Source: Pelagicoccus albus (GTDB taxonomy: Bacteria > Verrucomicrobiota > Verrucomicrobiia > Opitutales > Opitutaceae). Taken from it: 64,000 nucleotides of DNA. The stretch spans positions 62,001 through 126,000 of the forward strand of contig NZ_JACHVC010000007.1 of NCBI RefSeq assembly GCF_014230145.1, in the 5' to 3' direction. Positions within the stretch are counted from its first letter, which is position 1; the number at the start of each line of letters is the position of its first letter. The position numbers and the translations under genes are program-made. Of this stretch, positions 1 through 9,458 are shown piece after piece. A model generated the notes under the pieces. The model did no database searches. It had not been told where the DNA came from and saw nothing but the letters and a program-made list of their open reading frames with translations.

Positions 1-1123
1 GGCCCTCGAGCTTTGAGTCTCCCAAAGCCGGACGTGAGGTTTTCGTTTCGGCTGCAATGGTGACGTATTCGGAGATCGGATGCGTAACGGGTGTTATGAC
101 AAGCGGCGGCTCCTCAGAACCTAAGATCGCGGAAGGACCAAGGGTGACGCTTGAAATTTCACGTCTTTGGAAATGGTAGGGATCGACGCTGTCGGGCTCC
201 GCAGTTTTAGCTGGCGATTCGCTGTCAGGAGCCCACTGAGCCATCATCTTCTTGGCCAACGCTTGGGCCACTGGGATTTCGTAAACCGGGTCTTCGGTTA
301 GGGAAACGCGGATCGTGTCACCCAGCCCGTCCATGAGAAGGCTTCCGATTCCAATGGCCGACTTGATGCGTCCGTCTTCACCGTCACCCGCCTCGGTCAC
401 TCCGAGATGCAGTGGGTAATTCATCTCCTCTTTGTCCATGTGTTCGACAAGGAGGCGGTAGGCTTCGATCATGACCTTGGGGTTGCTCGCCTTCATGGAG
501 AGAATCATGTCGTAGTAGCCGTGAGATTGGGCGATACGAAGAAACTCGAGAGCCGACTCTACCATGCCGAGTGGCGTGTCGCCGTAGCGGTTCATGATAC
601 GGTCTGAGAGGGAGCCATGGTTGGTGCCGATTCGAAGGGCTCTGCCGAGCTCCTTAGCTCGTTTTACCAAGGGGGAGAAAGATTCGTGCAGTCGTTCCAA
701 TTCCTCGTTGTATTGGGAGTCCGTATACTCGAGGACTGCGAATTTCTTATTGTCCGCATAATTCCCCGGGTTGACCCGGACTTTCTCCACGTGCTCGATC
801 GCCTCCATGGCGGCGTTGGGGAGGAAGTGGATATCTGCGACTAGCGGGATATGAGCAAATCCTGCCGCGGAGAAATTGGCTCGAATGTCCTTGAGTGCTT
901 TGGCGGCTGCTTTGTTCGGAGCGGTGACTCGTACGATTTCGCATCCTGCTTCCGCAAGAGCGATTGATTGTTTCACAGTCGCCTCCACGTCCTGAGTAAG
1001 GGTCGTGGTCATCGACTGGATACGGATCGGATTGGCTCCGCCGACACCTATGGTTCCGACTGGAACCTCGCGGCTTACGCGGCGTTGGGTTGCGAATCTA
1101 GAAGCGCAGTAGGATGAGCTCAT
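1..1123 (-). CDS. ispG: 4-hydroxy-3-methylbut-2-enyl diphosphate synthase IspG (GcpE), 3' end outside window
   Basis: Fe-S enzyme of the MEP isoprenoid pathway that reductively converts ME-cPP to HMBPP. I translated it by hand from the minus strand: it starts [15 protein letters not shown] and continues through [21 protein letters not shown]-type sequence, then VADIHF and VNPGNYAD, the normal N-terminal TIM-barrel signature. About 374 codons are visible. A segment near 100-250 ([11 protein letters not shown], then [11 protein letters not shown]) fits the extra domain of the long plant/Chlamydia/Bacteroidetes type. The C-terminal cysteines that bind the cluster lie beyond the window, so they cannot be checked. 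The ATG overlaps the rseP stop as ATGA, so translation is probably coupled. Last visible gene of the uppS-cdsA-dxr-rseP-ispG operon. Identity is secure; the long-form assignment is likely. Confidence 0.93.
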   Translation of the reverse strand, partial: MSSSYCASRFATQRRVSREVPVGTIGVGGANPIRIQSMTTTLTQDVEATVKQSIALAEAGCEIVRVTAPNKAAAKALKDIRANFSAAGFAHIPLVADIHFLPNAAMEAIEHVEKVRVNPGNYADNKKFAVLEYTDSQYNEELERLHESFSPLVKRAKELGRALRIGTNHGSLSDRIMNRYGDTPLGMVESALEFLRIAQSHGYYDMILSMKASNPKVMIEAYRLLVEHMDKEEMNYPLHLGVTEAGDGEDGRIKSAIGIGSLLMDGLGDTIRVSLTEDPVYEIPVAQALAKKMMAQWAPDSESPAKTAEPDSVDPYHFQRREISSVTLGPSAILGSEEPPLVITPVTHPISEYVTIAAETKTSRPALGDSKLEG

Positions 1124-2607
1124 TCTTGGGTTGTCTCAGGTGTCTCGGCAGCTGGAGCTGAATCTTCCGTTTGTCCAAATACAGGAGGAATGCGTGATTC
1201 TTGGATTTCTGCGATCTCCGATGTATCGGAAATCCAACGACTGACGTCGAAGAAAGTGACATAGAGCATCATGCCAAAGAGAAGCAGCATGAAGCTTCCT
1301 TGTAGGGAGGCGATGACGTTGGGGTTGAGCGATTTTCCGCGGATCTTGTTGATGGTTGCGAAAGCGATGTGACCGCCATCTAAAACCGGGATAGGCAAGA
1401 GATTGAAGAAGGCCAAGCTTACGTTTATGAAAATGACGATCCAAACCGTGCTTAGCATATCGTATTGGGCGGCGCTGTAGATGACGCGGATGATGCCGGC
1501 TGGTCCGCTCATGTGGGAGATTCCGATGTCGGAGTTGCGGTGCAGCAGGGCTCGCAGGTTGGTGTAGGTCGTGATCGCTACTTCCTTGATTTGCTCGAAA
1601 GGCGTCTGATGGAGTAGGCTGCGATTGGTGTCGAATCCCGCGATTCCCGTGAGGGTTTCGGTGCGTCCGTCGGTCCAGACCACGACCTCTTCTGGAGTAA
1701 TGGTAGTGCTAACGACCTTGCCTTCGTGCTCGAATTTCAGAGGCACGGCTTGGCCAGCCTTATCGCTCAGGTAGTCGGTGTAGAAGGCGACGCTGCGGAT
1801 AGGTTGTCCGTCCAGCTCCAACAGCGTATCTCCCGGAGTGATGCCCGCTTTGATGGCGGGAGAATTAGGGAAAAGGGCTGTCACAATGACGGTGTAGCCC
1901 GGACGTAAGCCCACTTGGCGAAGCTTCATGCCTTCCGAGATGATGGGCTGAACTTGTAGTTCGATTTCCTGGCCGTCGCGTTCGACGATGAATTCGATTT
2001 CCCGATCTCCCGAATCGCTCGTGCCGGAGCTCAGGGCAATTGCCTGATGGATGTCGTCCCAACTGTCGACTGGGGTGCCGTCGATGGAGCGGATCAAGTC
2101 GCCGATTTGCATTCCAGCCGCCTTGGCGGGTGCTGGGACTTGTTCGCCTTGGGCGTTGGAAAGGGTTTCGCTCAGAAAGCCGACCTCTACGGAGGCGCGA
2201 TCTTCCGAAGTTGGCCGACCGGTGAAGAAAAGCAGGGAGGCGAGCAGGAAGGCGAAAATGATATTAAAGACCGCTCCGGCCACTGCGACGATGACTTTGT
2301 CCCGGTAGCCGATGGGAGGCATAGCGTTGAGGTCTACGGACGAATCCCCTTCGATCCCCCGCATGTCTGCCAACTGAGGCAGGGCCACGTAGCCGCCGAG
2401 GGGAAGCCAGGACAGACGGTACTCGACGCCGCCGCGGGTCCAGGAAACGATCTTGGGGCCAAAGCCGATGGAGAAGCGTTCGATGTGGAGGCCTCTCCAC
2501 TTGGCAGCCAGGAAGTGGCCAAGTTCATGTACAAAGATGGATCCACCAAAGAAGAGGACCACCATTAGGGCTCCCCAGCCTTTGTCGAGTAAGTCGGAAA
2601 AATTCAT
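1120..2607 (-). CDS. rseP: RIP metalloprotease RseP/RasP family (site-2 protease)
   Basis: Integral inner-membrane zinc protease that cleaves transmembrane segments, typically of anti-sigma factors and leftover signal peptides. The 495-residue protein has the zinc motif HELGH at residues 27-31 in the first membrane segment. Two PDZ-like regions lie in the middle, around residues 130-215 and 225-300 ([15 protein letters not shown] and [17 protein letters not shown]). The second catalytic motif, VLDGGH, is near residue 410 in a membrane helix. The tail is long and acidic/proline-rich. It sits between dxr and ispG, the usual neighbourhood of rseP, and its stop overlaps the ispG start. The client anti-sigma factor is not in this window. 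Confidence 0.93.
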   Translation of the reverse strand: MNFSDLLDKGWGALMVVLFFGGSIFVHELGHFLAAKWRGLHIERFSIGFGPKIVSWTRGGVEYRLSWLPLGGYVALPQLADMRGIEGDSSVDLNAMPPIGYRDKVIVAVAGAVFNIIFAFLLASLLFFTGRPTSEDRASVEVGFLSETLSNAQGEQVPAPAKAAGMQIGDLIRSIDGTPVDSWDDIHQAIALSSGTSDSGDREIEFIVERDGQEIELQVQPIISEGMKLRQVGLRPGYTVIVTALFPNSPAIKAGITPGDTLLELDGQPIRSVAFYTDYLSDKAGQAVPLKFEHEGKVVSTTITPEEVVVWTDGRTETLTGIAGFDTNRSLLHQTPFEQIKEVAITTYTNLRALLHRNSDIGISHMSGPAGIIRVIYSAAQYDMLSTVWIVIFINVSLAFFNLLPIPVLDGGHIAFATINKIRGKSLNPNVIASLQGSFMLLLFGMMLYVTFFDVSRWISDTSEIAEIQESRIPPVFGQTEDSAPAAETPETTQE

Positions 2608-2718
2608 ATCGGGTTTTGGAAGCGTATTTGAAAGGAGGAAGGAGTTCGAACCAGTTTTCGCTGTCTGGAGAAGCGGACGATCAGGCGTCCTAATCGACTT
2701 CGGAGCAGAACCGGAAAA

Positions 2719-3873
2719 CTAGAGTCTTTCGACGAAGCTCGCCGCGTTTCTTCGAGCTTCCCGGTCGTAGTGAAGGACTTCTTCCAGAGTGCTTGGTTCT
2801 ATGTTTTCGATGGAATCGAGTGTTTTTTCAATGATCGTCGGAATTTCGACAAACCTTATCTTACCCGAGACGAAGGCGTCCACGGCCACTTCATTCGCTG
2901 CGTTGAAGATACCTGTAGCCACTCCGCAGGCCTCCATGGCGCTGCGGGCCAACCTCAGACAAGGGAAGCGCTGCAAATCGGGAGCGCTAAAGTCGAGCTG
3001 CATGGTTTGGGTAAAATCCAGCGGAGCGACGACACCCTCTCCGCGGTCCGGGTAGAGCAAGCAGTGCTGGATCGCGAAAGTCATATCCGGAGGGCATAGC
3101 TGGGCCAGCACGGAGCCGTCGATGAATTGCACCATGGAGTGGACAATGCTCTGCGGGTGGATAACTGCCTGAACCTGATCGGCTTGCATGCCAAATAACC
3201 AGCGTGCCTCGATCATTTCCAAGCCCTTGTTGGCCATGGTCGCGGCATCGATGGTGACTTTCGGACCCATGTCCCAGTTGGGATGCTTCAAGGCTTGTTC
3301 TAGGGTGACGTGCTGGAATTGCTCCAGCGGCAAGTCTCGGAAAGACCCGCCTGAGGCAGTGAGGATTAGCTTGTCCAGGTGGCGATGCGGAGCTCCGTCC
3401 AAGCATTGGAAGATGGCATTGTGCTCCGAATCGACTGGCAGGATGCGCGATCCTGATTTGGCCGCCGCTTCCATTATGAATTTTCCAGCTAGGACCAGAA
3501 TTTCTTTTGAAGCCACCGCGAGGGTTTTGCCGGCTTCGATCGCTCGCAGGGCGGGTTGCAGACCGTTGGTGCCTACGACGGCGACTAGGACGGTGTTCGC
3601 TTCGGAGAGAGAGGCCAACTCTTCCAGTCCAGCTAGGCCGGAATGAAACTCGGTGCACGCTGCGAATTGAGAGCTCTTTTGGGCCTCGAGACAGGCTGTT
3701 TCGTTAAAGAGTCCGACGTGCTTGACGCCAAATTCCTTGGCGATCTCCGCCAATTTTTCGTGGTTTTGGTTGGCGGCGATTCCTATCAGATTGAGTCGAT
3801 CGCTATGCTTGCGGATGACTTTGAGGGTGCTTTCGCCGATGGATCCAGTGGCTCCGAGGAGGACGATGTTCAT
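2719..3873 (-). CDS. dxr: 1-deoxy-D-xylulose 5-phosphate reductoisomerase
   Basis: Converts DXP to MEP with NADPH, the first committed step of non-mevalonate isoprenoid synthesis, in the cytosol. The 384 residues match the family length. The N-terminal NADPH motif GATGSIGES is at 7-15. The metal and substrate region reads PVDSEHNAIFQCL, followed by LTASGGSFRD, NWDMGPKVTIDAATMANKGLE and IHPQSIVHSMVQF, all diagnostic. An ATG start is used. The gap to rseP downstream is 111 bp and to cdsA upstream 46 bp, so it belongs to the same minus-strand operon and supplies the pathway that ispG finishes and uppS uses. Confidence 0.96.
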   Translation of the reverse strand: MNIVLLGATGSIGESTLKVIRKHSDRLNLIGIAANQNHEKLAEIAKEFGVKHVGLFNETACLEAQKSSQFAACTEFHSGLAGLEELASLSEANTVLVAVVGTNGLQPALRAIEAGKTLAVASKEILVLAGKFIMEAAAKSGSRILPVDSEHNAIFQCLDGAPHRHLDKLILTASGGSFRDLPLEQFQHVTLEQALKHPNWDMGPKVTIDAATMANKGLEMIEARWLFGMQADQVQAVIHPQSIVHSMVQFIDGSVLAQLCPPDMTFAIQHCLLYPDRGEGVVAPLDFTQTMQLDFSAPDLQRFPCLRLARSAMEACGVATGIFNAANEVAVDAFVSGKIRFVEIPTIIEKTLDSIENIEPSTLEEVLHYDREARRNAASFVERL

Positions 3874-3919
3874 TTCTTAGCTGTCTAGACTGAAGGGGTT
3901 TGGAAGTCCGTAGCTGTAT

Positions 3920-4753
3920 TTATTGTAGAAGCCCGAAGAGAAGAAATGCGGTGGGGGAGGTCAGAATAAGGGAGTCGCTCAAGTCGAAAGCCCCGCCAAT
4001 TCCAGGAATGAAGGCGCCTGAGTCCTTTTGCTTGGCGGAACGTTTCATCATGCTCTCCACCAAGTCCGAAACGATGGATAGGGCGGCAATTGGCAGAGCG
4101 AATACCGCAGCCCAAACCGGCTGGAAGAAGGCAGGGAAGTAATCTGCCCCGAAGTGGGCGAAGGCGAAGCCGATGCCGACGGAAGTTAGGCAGCCACCGA
4201 TGGCGCCTTCCCAAGTCTTTCCGGGGCTGGTGTTAGGCGACATTTTGTGTCGGCCGAAGGCTTTACCAAAAACCAAGGCTCCGACATCGCAGAATTTGGC
4301 GGTGGCAATGAGCCAGAGAATGAGCATCAGGCCCTCGTTCATGTCTGGAGTGACGGTCAGCATGCGAGCCATGAAGGTCAGCATGAAGGGCACGTAAATC
4401 AGTCCAACCAAGGTGGCTCCCAGGGTTTCGATCCGCTCTTCGACTTCTCGGTGGACCAGAATTCGCAGGCAGATGGCCACGATGGTGACTGCGATGATGC
4501 TGGCTTGCAGTCCTTCGACAGGATGATCGAGCGACTTTTGAGCGTAGAATGGGCCGAGGATCATGAAGGTCCCAAGGCTGGATCCCAGAGACTTGAAGGG
4601 GCGGCGGCCCATTTTTTCCATGAGCCCGTAAAGTTCGTACTGGGTGCCAAAACTCACGATGGCAATGAGCCAGACGGCAGCCTCTGCAGTGTAGCTGACA
4701 GAGCCTATGATGATGGCCCAGAGGAGAATGGTACTAAAAATGCGTTTTGCCAC
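3920..4753 (-). CDS. cdsA: phosphatidate cytidylyltransferase (CDP-diglyceride synthase)
   Basis: Makes CDP-diacylglycerol from CTP and phosphatidate in the inner membrane, the branch point of phospholipid synthesis. The 277-residue protein is largely hydrophobic with about eight membrane segments. The C-terminal signature region reads SDLVESMMKRSAKQKDSG followed by PGIGGAFDLSDS. This keeps the KR/KDSG and GG-x-x-D elements but has IGG where many homologues have HGG. The GTG at 4753-4751 is the best start (VAKRIFSTILL). It lies 32 bp after the uppS stop and before dxr, a classic envelope-lipid order. Confidence 0.92.
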   Translation of the reverse strand: MAKRIFSTILLWAIIIGSVSYTAEAAVWLIAIVSFGTQYELYGLMEKMGRRPFKSLGSSLGTFMILGPFYAQKSLDHPVEGLQASIIAVTIVAICLRILVHREVEERIETLGATLVGLIYVPFMLTFMARMLTVTPDMNEGLMLILWLIATAKFCDVGALVFGKAFGRHKMSPNTSPGKTWEGAIGGCLTSVGIGFAFAHFGADYFPAFFQPVWAAVFALPIAALSIVSDLVESMMKRSAKQKDSGAFIPGIGGAFDLSDSLILTSPTAFLLFGLLQ

Positions 4754-4785
4754 GGTGTGATCGAGCGAACGTTGAGGGTAGCTCG

Positions 4786-5532
4786 CTAAGCGGTAGGCTG
4801 AGCGATTTGTTCGCCTGTTTTTCCGAATCTGCGTTCGCGCTTGTGGTAGCAGGCGATCGCTTTCTCGAGTTGGGCCTTATCGAAGTCAGGCCATAAGGTG
4901 TCGGTGAAGTAGAATTCCGAATAGGCGGACTGCATGAGCAAGAAATTGCTAATACGGGTCTCGCCCGAAGTCCGGATTATTAGGTCCGGATCTGGAATCT
5001 TGGAGGTATAGAGGTGTTTCGCGAAGTCTGCCCAATCGCGCGTTTCAGGGGAGGTTTCGCCTGAGGAGATTGCTTGGGCGAAGGCCTTGGCGGCGTCGAG
5101 GACTTCGTTGCGCGAGGAATAATTTAAGGCTAGGGTCAGATGCCAGTCGTCGAATTCCTCGGTGGCGGCCATCGCCTTTTTCAGAGCTCGTTGAGCGCTG
5201 TTGGGAAGCTCCTCGATGCGGCCGATGGCGTGCAAACGAACGCGGCGTTTGATGAGGGTCTTGGTTTCCCGCGAAAGGAAGAACTCTAGCAGCTCCATCA
5301 AGGCTTTTACCTCGATATCGGGACGACTCCAGTTTTCAGCCGAGAAGGCGTAGAGGGTCAGGTAGCGGATACCCAACTCCTGGCAGGCGTCGATGATCTT
5401 ACGAGTCGCTTGAGCTCCCTCCTTGTGCCCGCGAGGACGGGAGTGTCCACGTTGTTTCGCCCAGCGCCCATTGCCATCCATGATGATGCCGATGTGCTGA
5501 GGATCGATGTAGTGTATGGATTCGCCGCTCAT
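4786..5532 (-). CDS. uppS: undecaprenyl diphosphate synthase (cis-prenyltransferase)
   Basis: Elongates farnesyl diphosphate with IPP to the C55 lipid carrier used for peptidoglycan and surface glycans. The N-terminal catalytic loop is IIMDGNGRWAKQRGHSR with the essential Asp at residue 19. LTLYAFSAENWSRP and the C-terminal DLIIRTSGETRISNFLLMQ and SEFYFTDTLWPDF are also intact. Length is 248 residues, normal. It is the first gene of the operon; the 105 bp upstream, before the VWA gene on the same strand, is where a promoter could lie. It draws on the MEP pathway encoded by dxr and ispG downstream. Confidence 0.96.
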   Translation of the reverse strand: MSGESIHYIDPQHIGIIMDGNGRWAKQRGHSRPRGHKEGAQATRKIIDACQELGIRYLTLYAFSAENWSRPDIEVKALMELLEFFLSRETKTLIKRRVRLHAIGRIEELPNSAQRALKKAMAATEEFDDWHLTLALNYSSRNEVLDAAKAFAQAISSGETSPETRDWADFAKHLYTSKIPDPDLIIRTSGETRISNFLLMQSAYSEFYFTDTLWPDFDKAQLEKAIACYHKRERRFGKTGEQIAQPTA

Positions 5533-5637
5533 TCCTTCCGCTTGGGTAATCAGGCGGCGAGGATCGAATGGCCTTTCCGCTTTGGCAAGGCGTTATTGGA
5601 TTGGTTCGTCCGAGTCATGCCTCGGAGGGCGGGCCTA

Positions 5638-6810
5638 TCAGAAAGAGTAGCCGGCTGCTACGGCTTGTTTTTCCAAGGCTTCGAAGGCGCTGAGTTCAAA
5701 AACCTCCTCCTTGTCGGACTCGCTGAACTTGCTCATTTCCTCTTCTACATACGCGTTTCGGCGGGCGAGATTGTCCCGGATCTCATCTTGGATGCTTTCG
5801 CGTTGGGCAGATTTTTCTTCGATCAAATTTTTCAGCTCAGAAGTATCTAGTTCCTGGAGTTCAGGTGGCAGTTTATCCTTCTCGATTTTGTCGTAATCCA
5901 ATTTGCCGCTCATGACCATTTCCACGAGATCTCCGGAGCCAGCGATGACTTTGCTTTTGCCCGATTTGAACAAGTAGTTGCTGCGATCCGCGATGGCGGA
6001 GCTGCTCATACCGGCGAGCAAGCTTCTGTTTTTCCTAGCGTAGCTTTGCTCTTTCAAGCTTCCGTAGGGGATAATAGTGGAGTCGAGCTGAATATTGAGG
6101 TCGTTGATGACCGGGTCCCATTCCGTTTCGACTACGATGGTGCCGCCTTGTTGTTGGATGGCGGCATAGGTCCCGTTTGTCATGTCCGAAATGGATCTCC
6201 AAAATGAGGCGGTTTGGCTTTTGCTTCCGCATTGGATCGTGTTGATCAAGATGCCCTTGGCTTGGGCGAGCTCGCAGGTTACCTCGTACTTCACGTCATC
6301 TTGGTAGTCCATGTGCGGGCGGGCGTCGCCGACCAAGAAAATAGTCTTCAGGGTGCTTCGGTCGCTGTCCCACTGCATTTGGGAGACTGCTTCGTAGAGG
6401 GCTTGGTTAACGGATTCCGGTTCGTCGCCTCCGCCGTTGGCCTGAAATTGCATGAGGTTGCCGTAGACCTCGTCAATATTGTCCGAAAGTGGGTAGGTCC
6501 GGGTAATGTAGTCGTCTCCGCGATCCCGGTAGCCGATGAGGCCGAAGCGGATGTTGGGCGTCGGTTTGGCGGACTTCAGCTTATCGGCTATTTGCCAGAT
6601 CTTTTGTTTGGCTCCGGCGATAAGGCCGCTCATGGAGCCGGTCGTATCAAGCACGAACACAACTTCCATGGTCGGGGAGTCGAAATTTGCCGGTGAGTCT
6701 TCCTCTTGCTCAGTTTGGCTGTTGGCGATTGCGAAAGGACTCGTGAGAGAGGCAAGAGCGGCGAAGGCGACAAGGGTGTTTCTTGGGGGGACGAGAGGTA
6801 GGTTAAGCAT
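5638..6810 (-). CDS. secreted von Willebrand factor A domain protein
   Basis: A 390-residue protein with an N-terminal hydrophobic export signal (LVAFAALASLTSPFAIA) followed by an acidic linker. The VWA domain at about 47-245 has an intact MIDAS start, VVFVLDTTGSMSG, and the later metal-loop region FLVGDARPHMD. IRFGLIGYRDRGDDY resembles VWA domains of secreted eukaryote-like proteins. The C-terminal 120 residues are charged and helical (KLPPELQELDTSEL and onward) and look like a coiled coil. Probably periplasmic or surface-exposed and binding a protein partner through a divalent metal. The partner is unknown. It is separated by 105 bp from uppS on the same strand, and co-transcription is possible. 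Confidence 0.75.
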   Translation of the reverse strand: MLNLPLVPPRNTLVAFAALASLTSPFAIANSQTEQEEDSPANFDSPTMEVVFVLDTTGSMSGLIAGAKQKIWQIADKLKSAKPTPNIRFGLIGYRDRGDDYITRTYPLSDNIDEVYGNLMQFQANGGGDEPESVNQALYEAVSQMQWDSDRSTLKTIFLVGDARPHMDYQDDVKYEVTCELAQAKGILINTIQCGSKSQTASFWRSISDMTNGTYAAIQQQGGTIVVETEWDPVINDLNIQLDSTIIPYGSLKEQSYARKNRSLLAGMSSSAIADRSNYLFKSGKSKVIAGSGDLVEMVMSGKLDYDKIEKDKLPPELQELDTSELKNLIEEKSAQRESIQDEIRDNLARRNAYVEEEMSKFSESDKEEVFELSAFEALEKQAVAAGYSF

Positions 6811-6915
6811 TATTGCAGAGACCCATATGACTGAGAACAGTTCCGATTCCTGAAGCCTAGGATTGCAACCTGATGAGCTCGGGATACGTTCCGAGGCTAT
6901 CCCCTGCTTATCAAA

Positions 6916-7896
6916 ATGAAAACATCAACCATAACTCTCTCGGTTTTGTTGGTAGGCGCGGTCGCCTATGCCGGATTTCTCCAGATCGAGTTGAACAAGC
7001 TAAAGGAGAAAAGTGCCATCGGGAGCGAAGACGTTGCCGCTTCCCTCGAAAATCAAGTTCTAGATACCGCAGGCACTCCTGCAAGCAGGGCGTTGGGACC
7101 GGATGGTGAAGCGGGACCACCTCCTGATTCTCCCGAGGATGGGATGAGCAGGGAAGAACGGAGACGCGCGAGGATGGAGCAAATGCTCACCGCTTTCGAA
7201 GATCCTCAGATCCGAATGGACATGATTGAACGGCAAATGAACCGGGTCGACGAACGCTATGCAGCTTTTTTCAAGACCCTTGATCTAAGCCCCGAAGCAC
7301 TTGAAACTCTCCGCACTTTGATGGCGGAATCTGGGGTTGTGGATTGGGAAATGCGAATGCGCGGTTTCAGCGCTGAGACCGAAGAAGATCGCGATCGAAT
7401 TTCCATGGAGAGGGATTTGCAAAAGGACGTCCTTGCAGACGAGATTGCTGCTTTAATCGGTGAAGAAAGCGCGGCGGCTTTGGCGGAGTATACAGCGAGT
7501 TTGCCTTATCGAAATGAAGTGGATGCTTTGGCCTCTAGCTTGAGCTTCACGGAGTCTCCGCTTTCCAGCGAACAGAGCGAAGCATTAGTCTCCTCTATTG
7601 CTAGTGTGTCACAGGACTACGAATACACGAAAGACCTTTCTTCGATTCGCGGTAGGGAAGCTTCGGAAATTACCGCTTCCGATATTAGCACCTACTTCAG
7701 CGAGAGAGCTGAGCGAGATGCTCAGGTGCTTGAGGCAGCAGCGGATTCTCTAAGCGATGAGCAACTGGCTGCGTTTGCGGAGCGTCAGTTGGCTGAACGT
7801 GAGAGAGATCAGCGGCAAATGGAATTCATGGTTCAGAATCCAGGATCGGGAGGACCCGGTTTTGGTGGGCCGAGAGGGGGAGGTCCCCCCAGGTAA
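6916..7896 (+). CDS. hypothetical membrane-anchored, helix-rich protein
   Basis: I do not recognise a family. The 326-residue product begins with a short signal-anchor (TITLSVLLVGAVAYAGFL, about residues 4-21). A charged helical body follows, rich in Glu, Arg and Ala, with repeated ER/MERQM-type stretches. It ends with a glycine/proline-rich tail, GPGFGGPRGGGPPR. The composition fits an extracytoplasmic protein with coiled-coil segments. It is transcribed divergently from the VWA gene (105 bp between starts) and ends in a strong shared terminator with the VPDSG-CTERM gene. The ATG at 6916 is the only start that keeps the anchor. Confidence 0.6.
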   Translation: MKTSTITLSVLLVGAVAYAGFLQIELNKLKEKSAIGSEDVAASLENQVLDTAGTPASRALGPDGEAGPPPDSPEDGMSREERRRARMEQMLTAFEDPQIRMDMIERQMNRVDERYAAFFKTLDLSPEALETLRTLMAESGVVDWEMRMRGFSAETEEDRDRISMERDLQKDVLADEIAALIGEESAAALAEYTASLPYRNEVDALASSLSFTESPLSSEQSEALVSSIASVSQDYEYTKDLSSIRGREASEITASDISTYFSERAERDAQVLEAAADSLSDEQLAAFAERQLAERERDQRQMEFMVQNPGSGGPGFGGPRGGGPPR

Positions 7897-7940
7897 ACGT
7901 ATCCAGTTCTTTAGGATGCTTAGGACGATTTTCTAATCAA

Positions 7941-7969
7941 AAAGGGCTGACCTCATAGGTCAGCCCTTT
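7941..7969. terminator. bidirectional intrinsic terminator
   Basis: Perfect 12-bp stem AAAGGGCTGACC (7941-7952) with GGTCAGCCCTTT (7958-7969) and a 5-base loop. It has A-runs on the left and T-runs on the right, so it can act on both strands. It lies between the convergent unknown gene (stop 7896) and the first VPDSG-CTERM gene (stop 7995). Confidence 0.85.
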
Positions 7970-7994
7970 GCTGTAAAGGATCTTGGTTGGTGAG

Positions 7995-8438
7995 TTACTT
8001 GTTGCGGCGCTTGCGTACAGCGACAAGTCCGATAGCAGCCAGCCCAAGGAGTGCTGCAGTTGATCCGCTGTCGGGCACAGCGTGGGTGGGGGTTTTGTCA
8101 CCGTAGTTTGGAGATGGGCGCGACGGGTTTGGGTTTCGTCCTGGCTCTGGGTCGACGTTTCCGCATTGGATGTCGTGTGGCTTTTCGTTGGGGAAAGGAC
8201 TTGGAACGTTTTGGGCGTAGGGGAAGCGTCCGTTATTGCCATTGCGTCCGTTTCTATTGCCGCGTCCTATATTGTTTCGCTCGAAGGTATCGCCACAGCC
8301 TTCGGAATCTTGGTGGTAGCTAGGGTTGGAGTCCCCGCGGCGATCTGAGTCGCGTTGGTTGCCGCGCTCGATTGCGGATACGCTTTGCAGTGAAGCGATG
8401 GAGAGGATTGCAGAAAAAGTGAAGATAAGGGCTTTCAT
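7995..8438 (-). CDS. VPDSG-CTERM sorting domain protein
   Basis: A 147-residue exported protein: signal peptide (ALIFTFSAILSIASLQSVSA, residues 3-22), a low-complexity Arg/Asn/Gly/Pro-rich middle, and a C-terminal sorting signal. The sorting signal reads VPDSGSTAALLGLAAIGLVAV followed by RKRRNK. This tripartite motif, hydrophobic helix and basic end is the Verrucomicrobia variant of PEP-CTERM, which is recognised and cut by an exosortase; none is encoded in this window. The middle has no catalytic look and may be a matrix or surface component. The gene shares its upstream region and terminator style with the next VPDSG-CTERM gene, although the mature parts are unrelated by eye. Confidence 0.85.
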   Translation of the reverse strand: MKALIFTFSAILSIASLQSVSAIERGNQRDSDRRGDSNPSYHQDSEGCGDTFERNNIGRGNRNGRNGNNGRFPYAQNVPSPFPNEKPHDIQCGNVDPEPGRNPNPSRPSPNYGDKTPTHAVPDSGSTAALLGLAAIGLVAVRKRRNK

Positions 8439-8473
8439 TTTTTTGTTTTGTTAGATTCTTTGAAGAGGCCAAT

Positions 8474-8580
8474 ATATTAACAAAATATTGACACGAAATC
8501 TATCGGGTTGAGGCATCAACAAGTCCTAGGGGATGGGAGTGGAGTATATTAACAGGTCACTGGAGGGATTACTCTATGTA
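8474..8580 (-). promoter_or_regulatory. conserved upstream block of first VPDSG-CTERM gene
   Basis: Read on the minus strand this region holds CCCGATAG, then 20 bases, then TAATAT, about 40 bases before the ATG of the gene starting at 8438. A further 73 bp lies upstream. The same CCCGATAG-N20-TARTAT arrangement and the upstream block recur before the gene starting at 9419, ungapped, with about 60 percent identity by hand alignment. The TAATAT may be a -10 element; no good -35 is seen at normal spacing, which suggests an activator or an alternative sigma factor. The role is inferred. Confidence 0.6.
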
Positions 8581-8663
8581 TCATGCGAAATGTAGTATAC
8601 TCCGGTTTTGGGATGCGATGATAAGTCGGGGTTTGTAGTGCCATTTCCAAGATTTGGATACAA

Positions 8664-8692
8664 AAAAGCTGATCCAAATGGATCAGCCTTTT
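8664..8692. terminator. intrinsic terminator after second VPDSG-CTERM gene
   Basis: Stem GCTGATCC (8668-8675) with GGATCAGC (8680-8687) and a 4-base loop. Flanking A6 and T4 runs give a U-tract on the minus strand, downstream of the stop at 8715. It resembles the terminator at 7941-7969 in sequence. Confidence 0.8.
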
Positions 8693-8714
8693 GTGGAGTA
8701 AATAGTAGGTTGGG

Positions 8715-9419
8715 CTACTTTTTGTTACGACGTCTGCCTACTGCTGCCAAACCAAAAGTGGCTAGGCCGAGTAGAGCGATTGTAGAGCCGCTATCGGGTA
8801 CGCTGACCAGGACAAGCTGGTCTTGATGCTGGAGCGTTCCGCCACGGCTGGTCAGGTTCATTACTTGAACTTGGTTCCCGGTGTAGTCGCTCTTGATTCC
8901 TGACAGATCTAGTCCCAGTCCATTCATGGCGATATCGATGAAGCTACTGAAGCTGCTGCCTGGGTTCATTCCGATCCGGGTTTCTCCTTCAAGGTACCAG
9001 ATTGCATTCTGGAGGTTGTACAGAGCGGAGCTTGATCCGTAGTCCAAGCCAGCTAAGGTACCCAAAGCGTAGTTTTTATACAGGTACGCCGTCCCTTTAG
9101 AGATGATGTCCTTGCCTCCTACGGCTCCGGAGACGCCTCCGGAAATGGCTCCGTCATTAAACTCGACTTGGTAGGTGTCTCCCGGAGTGAAGTATTCGTT
9201 TTTCTCGATGCAGAAGGTTCCAAACCAAGTGCCATCGGTCGACTTGCCGAGAGTATAGTTATCGAGAATACTCTCGAAATCACCGATTGGGTTGGCTCGG
9301 TAGTTGCCGACGGATCCTGGCTGCCAGACTCCCATCTCTATCTCGACAGCTTCAGACTGCACGGTGGCGAAGAGCGAGATAGCTGATATTGTGGCGAGAA
9401 AAGTACTTTTGATTTTCAT
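8715..9419 (-). CDS. VPDSG-CTERM sorting domain protein (second)
   Basis: A 234-residue exported protein with a signal peptide (about residues 1-24, ending near SEAVE). The globular domain of about 180 residues is rich in Gly, Tyr and Ser. The C-terminal sorting signal is VPDSGSTIALLGLATFGLAA followed by RRRNKK. The globular part (FGTFCIEKNEYFTPG, LYNLQNAIWYLEGE) resembles the thioester-like or adhesin-like domains often found in PEP-CTERM proteins; I infer this from the FCIE and QNAIWYLEG pattern, without certainty. A partner exosortase is not present here. Likely anchored to or released from the outer surface. It shares a promoter block with its neighbour. Confidence 0.85.
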   Translation of the reverse strand: MKIKSTFLATISAISLFATVQSEAVEIEMGVWQPGSVGNYRANPIGDFESILDNYTLGKSTDGTWFGTFCIEKNEYFTPGDTYQVEFNDGAISGGVSGAVGGKDIISKGTAYLYKNYALGTLAGLDYGSSSALYNLQNAIWYLEGETRIGMNPGSSFSSFIDIAMNGLGLDLSGIKSDYTGNQVQVMNLTSRGGTLQHQDQLVLVSVPDSGSTIALLGLATFGLAAVGRRRNKK

Positions 9420-9458
9420 AATGTATAAGATTGTTGGTGCTGTTCTTTTAATGAACGC

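Noticed and set aside
2047-2568. A 173-codon plus-strand frame opposite rseP
   Set aside because: rseP is intact with both zinc motifs; the opposite frame has no recognisable features.
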